This document shows positions 59,391 to 64,000 of a stretch of 64,000 bases of DNA, piece after piece. The number at the start of each line of letters is the position of its first letter. The stretch's first letter is position 1. This stretch comes from Raphanus sativus (lineage: Eukaryota; Streptophyta; Magnoliopsida; Brassicales; Brassicaceae). Below the pieces are notes generated by a model that saw only the letters and a program-made list of their open reading frames with translations, had not been told where the DNA came from and ran no database searches. Position numbers and translations under genes: made by a program. Location of the stretch: assembly GCF_000801105.2 (NCBI RefSeq), contig NC_079511.1, forward strand, positions 23,025,792 through 23,089,791, written 5' to 3'.

Positions 59391-59590
59391 AAAGGGTTGA
59401 ACCTATCACCTTGTCTCACCAAATTTCCCAATTTTGCTATGATCCATGTACTTTACACCAGGGCAATTATGTATTCGGCTGTGACATAAATAGAGACGGA
59501 GATTCCACTTGTCTCGTATGCAAGTTAATTTCCAAATGCGCATACGATCATATAGAACCGATTCCATCTCTGCTAATCTGAGAATATGTC
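59391..59590 (+). pseudogene. Cysteine-rich coding fragment, possibly DC1-like
   Basis: One plus frame reads LSHQISQFCYDPCTLHQGNY, then VFGCDINRDGDSTCLVCKL and ISKCAYDH before a stop. The spacing of Cys pairs and His resembles divergent C1 (CHP-rich) zinc domains, but no full domain can be drawn. It directly follows the end of the duplicated segment. Confidence 0.25.
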
Positions 59591-60330
59591 AGATCCCTGT
59601 TTTATCATTCCAACCTTTTTTCAAATGTACAACATCATTTTTTTTGTTTTGATTAAATATCAAATTTATTAATCAAATTTAAATGTACCACATCATTTAT
59701 TGGAAAATATCTCCAGCAACAGCATTATTGATTCTCTGATACAAATAATCCATATTTCCTAAAAAACTGACTATTTTGGAACAACATTGTAACTACGAGA
59801 TTCTATTTTCTTGTAGGTATTGTTTTTCTACTTGTCTCTTACAGTCTAATGTAATAAAACAAAATTAATGAAATAAGAGCAGAAATTGTATGTAAAAAAA
59901 AAACGGTCAGTCAATATATAACATTCGACCTGAGATAACCAACTCCATCATAGAGCCGAATAAGAAAAATCCCAAAAATATTTTAATACGAAGAGTTTAA
60001 AAAACTTTACATAAAGTAATCCAAATATTTATCACATTCAAATTCAATTATCAAATTGTTATTAGAAGATTCTATTTTTAGTTAGGCACTGTTTTCTACT
60101 TACCTCTTACAGTCTTTTGTAATAAAACAAAATTAAAGAAATAAGAGCACAAATTGTCTGTAAAAAACAAAAGAAACAGTCTAAAAGAGACAGTCAAGTA
60201 TCCACTAAAGTAGGGTTTAAAGAACATAATTAAAAAAACAAAACAAAACCACTTCCCCTATTCGTAAGCCAAGTTAAATCTCAAACACCTCATTTCACAT
60301 CCATACCTAATAATAGACCTCGAAAAATCT
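59591..60330. other. Upstream region of STP9
   Basis: AT-rich DNA holds two similar stretches of about 75 bp (near 59790-59890 and 60060-60160, both containing GTAATAAAACAAAATTAA). No gene was seen. Confidence 0.5.
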
Positions 60331-60332
60331 TG

Positions 60333-60339
60333 TATATAA
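60333..60339 (+). promoter_or_regulatory. STP9: Putative TATA box of STP9
   Basis: TATATAA lies about 120 bp upstream of the ATG at 60458. The leader between them contains a repeated GCTCTCAAGTTTT phrase. Confidence 0.55.
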
Positions 60340-60457
60340 GAAGGTCACAAGCTCTCAAGTTTTAGATCAAACGCTCTCAAGTTTTTGTTTGAATAACAAA
60401 GCGAAAGGCAATAAGTAATAACTAACGACTAACTAATAAGTCAAGAATAACGTAATA

Positions 60458-62654
60458 ATGGCTGGAGGAGCATTTGTATCAGAGGGTAGTGGAGGAGGAA
60501 GCTATGAAGGTGGAGTAACCGGTTTCGTCATCATGACATGTATCGTGGCTGCCATGGGAGGTCTCCTCTTCGGTTACGACCTTGGAATCTCAGGTTTGTA
60601 AATTCAATATTCATCATCATCTTTTCTAGCGTAGACACTCGTTCTTTTTCTTTTCAGTTTTATAGTTCATTTTCGACATGCAAGTTTTAGTACTCCCTCA
60701 GATTTATAATATTTAGAAAAAAGGATTGTTATTTCATTATGTAAAATATTTTTATATTAACTTTAATTTTATTGAATAATATTTAACTAATTATATATTA
60801 CATTTTTATGATGGGTTGAATTACTTTTAATATATGTCATTAATATTGCTGATCATGGACCGGTTTGAAACTTTTTGTTGGTGCGGTTTGGTTCAAAATC
60901 TTCAAGCAATGAAATGTACTTTATTTTGCAGGAGGAGTAACATCAATGGAGGAGTTTCTGAGCAAGTTTTTCCCGGAGGTTGATAGGCAAATGCACAAGG
61001 CTAAGGGCGAGACGGCATACTGCAAATTCGACAACCAGTTACTCCAGTTGTTCACTTCCTCACTCTACCTCGCGGCTCTCGTCTCTTCCTTTGCAGCTTC
61101 AGCTGTCACAAGGAAGCACGGACGCAAAATCTCCATGTTTGTTGGTGGTGTTGCTTTCCTCATAGGTGCTCTATTCAACGCATTCGCGACGAACGTCGCA
61201 ATGCTCATCATCGGTAGATTGTTGCTTGGAGTCGGTGTTGGGTTCGCTAATCAGGTGACTCAACATTGTTCATATGTGGTTTAGAATTATAAATACAAGT
61301 TAAAAATATAATAAATAGATTTTGAAATAAATAAGTAAATATTAAAGAGTCTTCGGTATAATAATTTTGTAAAAGAATTTTTGGTAAAAAAATTATATTT
61401 AGGAAAATAACTAAGGAATATGCAGTATTTTCCGGTTTTGATTTGATTTTTGCATGGCTGATCTTCCGGTTCTTTTTCCAGTCTACACCGGTTTACCTCT
61501 CAGAGATGGCTCCTGCCAAGATCAGAGGAGCGCTCAACATCGGTTTTCAAATGGCGATTACTATTGGAATCTTGATAGCAAACCTAATCAACTACGGAAC
61601 ATCTCAAATGGCTAAAAACGGATGGAGAGTGTCTTTAGGTCTAGCAGCTGTTCCAGCAATTGTAATGGTTATCGGATCTTTTGTATTGCCTGACACACCA
61701 AACTCAATGCTCGAGAGAGGCAAGTACGAACAGGCTAGAGAGATGTTGCAGAAGATTCGTGGAGCTGATAACGTAGACGAGGAGTTTCAAGATCTTTGTG
61801 ATGCTTGCGAGGCTGCTAAAAAAGTGGAGCATCCATGGAAGAACATCTTCCAAGAAGCTAAATACAGACCAGCGCTTGTGTTCTGTTCAATGATTCCTTT
61901 CTTCCAACAGTTCACTGGTATCAATGTGATCATGTTCTACGCTCCTGTTCTGTTCAAAACTCTCGGTTTCGCAGATGATGCCTCGCTCATCTCCGCGGTT
62001 ATTACCGGTGTGGTCAATGTTGTCTCTACTCTTGTCTCCATCTATGCGGTTGATAGGTACGGAAGAAGGATCCTCTTCCTTGAAGGTGGCATCCAAATGA
62101 TCATCTGCCAGGTAAATAAACGAAACATCTTCGGGTTCTGTAATGATGTTTGCTTACATTTTACATGTGTTGTTTGATGGATCATTTTGTAGATCATTGT
62201 TGGTAGCTTGATCGGTGCGAAGTTTGGAACCACAGGATCAGGGACCTTGACACCTGCAACAGCAGATTGGGTCCTAGCTTTCATATGCATATATGTTGCA
62301 GGGTTTGCATGGTCATGGGGTCCATTAGGATGGTTAGTACCAAGTGAGATATGTCCATTGGAAGTAAGACCAGCGGGACAAGCCATCAATGTTTCTGTCA
62401 ACATGTTCTTCACGTTCCTCATTGGACAGTTCTTCCTGACGATGCTTTGCCACATGAAATTTGGACTCTTCTACTTCTTTGGAGGAATGGTTCTGATCAT
62501 GACCATCTTCATCTACTTCTTGTTGCCGGAGACGAGAGGGGTTCCTATTGAAGAGATGGGAAGGGTGTGGAAGGCTCATCCGTTCTGGAAACGTTACATC
62601 CCAGATGATGCTGTTATTGGAGGAAGTGGAGAGACCTATGTCAAGGAGGTTTAA
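60458..62654 (+). CDS. STP9: STP9, sugar/H+ symporter of the STP (MFS) family
   Basis: Four exons (60458-60593, 60932-61254, 61482-62111, 62193-62654), all GT-AG, give 516 residues, the normal STP length of about 510-520. The family has 12 membrane segments and moves hexose with protons across the plasma membrane. Visible signatures are [14 protein letters not shown] at about 34-47, RKHGRK after segment 2, [17 protein letters not shown] (sugar-transport motif), [16 protein letters not shown] (substrate pocket), DRYGRR and [11 protein letters not shown] near the end. The start [10 protein letters not shown] is typical of STPs. Sequence and neighbours point to STP9 (At1g50310), a pollen glucose transporter in Arabidopsis. 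The C-terminus ([11 protein letters not shown]) differs from the Arabidopsis protein. AATAAA lies at 62839-62844. Intron 1 carries an ACTCCCTCAGATTTATAATA phrase like a MITE end (about 60691). Confidence 0.92.
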
Positions 62655-63197
62655 GAAGAAAAGTCTAGGCATTGGGTTTTGCTTAGGTGTTGGTGCTTGG
62701 TTGCTTTTTTGAAGGGAATAAGCCAACAAGATGTGAGAATCTGCAGGCGAGAAGAGGAGAAGAAGAATGAAGAATGGAAACTGTAACAAAAAAAGAGTCT
62801 TTAATGTTGATTTCTTTTTTTTTAATTGATTCATTTCCAATAAATCCAAGCAGAGTTTTCTAATTTTCATCAAGTGGAGTTTGTTTTTTTTCTATATTCC
62901 TTTTAAATGCCAAATGAACTTAAGATGCAAACAAAATGTCATAAACAAGTTCACCAATGCAATGACTAATCATGCTTTTAGTGAAGAATGTATCAAAATC
63001 TAACTCAAAAGCCTTCTGATTCACATTGGTACAATTTTTAGTCACAATCAGTATAATACCAATGTAACTTTACATGATATTGGTCCTTGTTGACGTCTTC
63101 GGTGCTGGTGAAAGGTAATCAATCAATCACGGCTACAAGCATACTCTGAGTCTCTCCCATATCACCAACTGAACGTCAACAAGGATGGAACTGCTCT

Positions 63198-63238
63198 GAT
63201 ATCATTTGATATATATATAAAATATCAAATGATATCAA
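63198..63238. repeat. Palindromic hairpin
   Basis: TGATATCATTTGATAT, a short AT spacer, then the reverse complement ATATCAAATGATATCA. The neighbouring GCTCTGATATCA resembles an inverted, mutated Met-tRNA primer site (TGGTATCAGAGC), so it may be a retrotransposon relic. Confidence 0.6.
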
Positions 63239-63250
63239 GTAGTATAATTT

Positions 63251-63600
63251 GGCCCACAATTAGCTCATAATCAAACTCTATTAATAATTAGTTTGTAACT
63301 GAGAGATTCTATACTTATCAGTCTTTTGTATTAGTAAACGAGTTCACCAATATAAAAATCTTTTGTATTAGTAAAACTAAAAATCTGTTGCCCCACAATT
63401 AGCTCATAATCAAAACTCTATTAAGTACAAAGATAGAACCCACCCAAAAATTAGTTTGCAAGTGAAATGACCAATAAGATTTTCTATGTTGTATTTGATT
63501 ATTTTGTCTTACAACCTTATCAGTCTTTTTGTATTAGTAAACGAGTTCACCAATGCACAAAGCTCAAAGTCTTGTATTAGTAAAAATCTGTTGCTAGATT
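63251..63600. repeat. Imperfect direct duplication, about 145-220 bp apart
   Basis: CCACAATTAGCTCATAATCA occurs near 63252 and 63395, and TTTGTATTAGTAAACGAGTT with CACCAAT occurs near 63324 and 63530. This shows overlapping diverged repeats. Confidence 0.65.
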
Positions 63601-63696
63601 TACACATTTACTCAAGAGAGTGTGTTTACAAGACAAACAGTGTGGTTGAGGAATGAGAAAATACCAGTGGAGAGAGAAACAGAGAGAGAGAGACCA

Positions 63697-64000
63697 TTAA
63701 GCAACAGAAATAGAGGTCAAGAGACCATCAATGTACTCCTTAAGCTTGGCCTTTGTAATAGCACCTTCCCTTCTGCTACCTGGCACTTCCTTACCATCCT
63801 TGAACAGTATAAAATGCGGTAAACCATAAACCTTGTACTCTGCTATTAACTTAGGATTCGCGTCGTGATCGATCTTCACAATCGTCAACCTGTCATCATA
63901 TTCCTGCAAGCCGCCCAAACAAGATTTTCAAGAAACCTCCAAAAGAAGAAGAGCATAATTCGAGAAGAAGAAGAGCTAACCTGAGATAAAGCTTCCGTAG
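63697..64000 (-). CDS. THX: Thioredoxin x, C-terminal part (runs off the window)
   Basis: The last exon, 63903-63697, encodes [20 protein letters not shown], then [20 protein letters not shown] with [20 protein letters not shown] and the end SISVA. The intron 63980-63904 is GT-AG. The preceding exon, 63981-64000 and beyond, ends TEALSQ. The cis-proline loop (GLPHF) and following strand are typical of thioredoxins. The WCGPC active site lies outside the window. The match is to the chloroplast thioredoxin x of Arabidopsis (At1g50320), which supplies electrons to 2-Cys peroxiredoxin in the stroma. It is convergent with STP9. Confidence 0.9.

Larger units (their letters stand above)
62845..63690. 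other. Intergenic DNA between STP9 and thioredoxin x, with repeats
   Basis: It holds a perfect hairpin near 63198-63238 and a tandem duplication at about 63251-63600. No gene was seen. Confidence 0.5.

Noticed and set aside
60980..61165. Serine-rich frame inside STP9 exon 2
   Set aside because: It is a shadow of the transporter frame.
1..64000. tRNA or rRNA genes
   Set aside because: No cloverleaf with A and B boxes or rRNA segment was recognised by eye on either strand. A tRNA scan would be needed to exclude a missed one.

Overview
The window is nuclear plant DNA from a Brassicaceae species, most likely Brassica or a close relative such as Raphanus. The basis is AT-rich intergenic DNA, GT-AG introns, dense LTR, LINE, Helitron, MULE and hAT elements, and proteins that read as near-copies of Arabidopsis TAF15, STP9, HEMB2 and thioredoxin x. 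Family and locus assignments come from memory of these proteins. No database search was run.

Host genes. Four genes have coding exons that I could rebuild with intact frames and proper splice sites. They are TAF15 (minus, 24308-27198, 389 codons before the stop), HEMB2, a divergent delta-aminolevulinate dehydratase (plus, 31073-33658, 407 aa), STP9, a sugar/H+ symporter (plus, 60458-62654, 516 aa), and the 3' end of chloroplast thioredoxin x (minus, 63697 to beyond the window). A small secreted peptide gene of IDA/IDL type lies at 2439-2741. As I recall, TAF15, STP9 and thioredoxin x are consecutive loci in Arabidopsis (At1g50300, At1g50310, At1g50320). Here about 33 kb of mostly transposon DNA plus HEMB2 separates TAF15 from STP9.

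Layout. 1-1.7 kb: two head-to-tail Helitron copies. 2.4 kb: peptide gene. 3.5-4.5 kb: broken lysine/glutamate-rich gene remnant. 5.0-10.3 kb: complete-length but dead LINE (minus) with a 13-bp target-site duplication. 10.85-18.17 kb: Ty1/copia element whose gag is split by a solo gypsy-like LTR, which itself holds a miniature LTR element (three nesting levels). 18.2-21.65 kb: AT-rich DNA with one foldback. 21.66-22.79 kb: Pack-MULE carrying a thioredoxin reductase gene fragment. 22.87-23.51 kb: hAT-like repeat. 24.3-27.6 kb: TAF15. 28.8-29.5 kb: hAT-like element. 31.1-33.7 kb: HEMB2. 34.8-43.66 kb: copia remnant (minus) whose 5' LTR is split by a 7.2-kb Athila-like element with gag and protease only. 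43.7-46.5 kb: broken MULE-transposase-like gene (minus). 46.98-50.70 kb: 3.7-kb non-autonomous MULE built from internal repeats. 51.15-59.4 kb: inverted partial copy of the MULE-transposase-like gene and its neighbour, split by a 7.2-kb insertion that holds two abutting Helitrons, one with a decayed RPA70-like gene. 60.4-64 kb: STP9 and thioredoxin x.

There is no operon logic here. The genes act separately: RNA/transcription factor, tetrapyrrole-type enzyme, plasma-membrane sugar uptake, plastid redox and peptide signalling. I saw no clearly new biological system. The most notable items are the divergent HEMB2, the IDA-like peptide with an altered C-terminus, the miniature LTR element with 0.8-kb LTRs around a 194-bp interior, the Pack-MULE, and the split inverted duplication.
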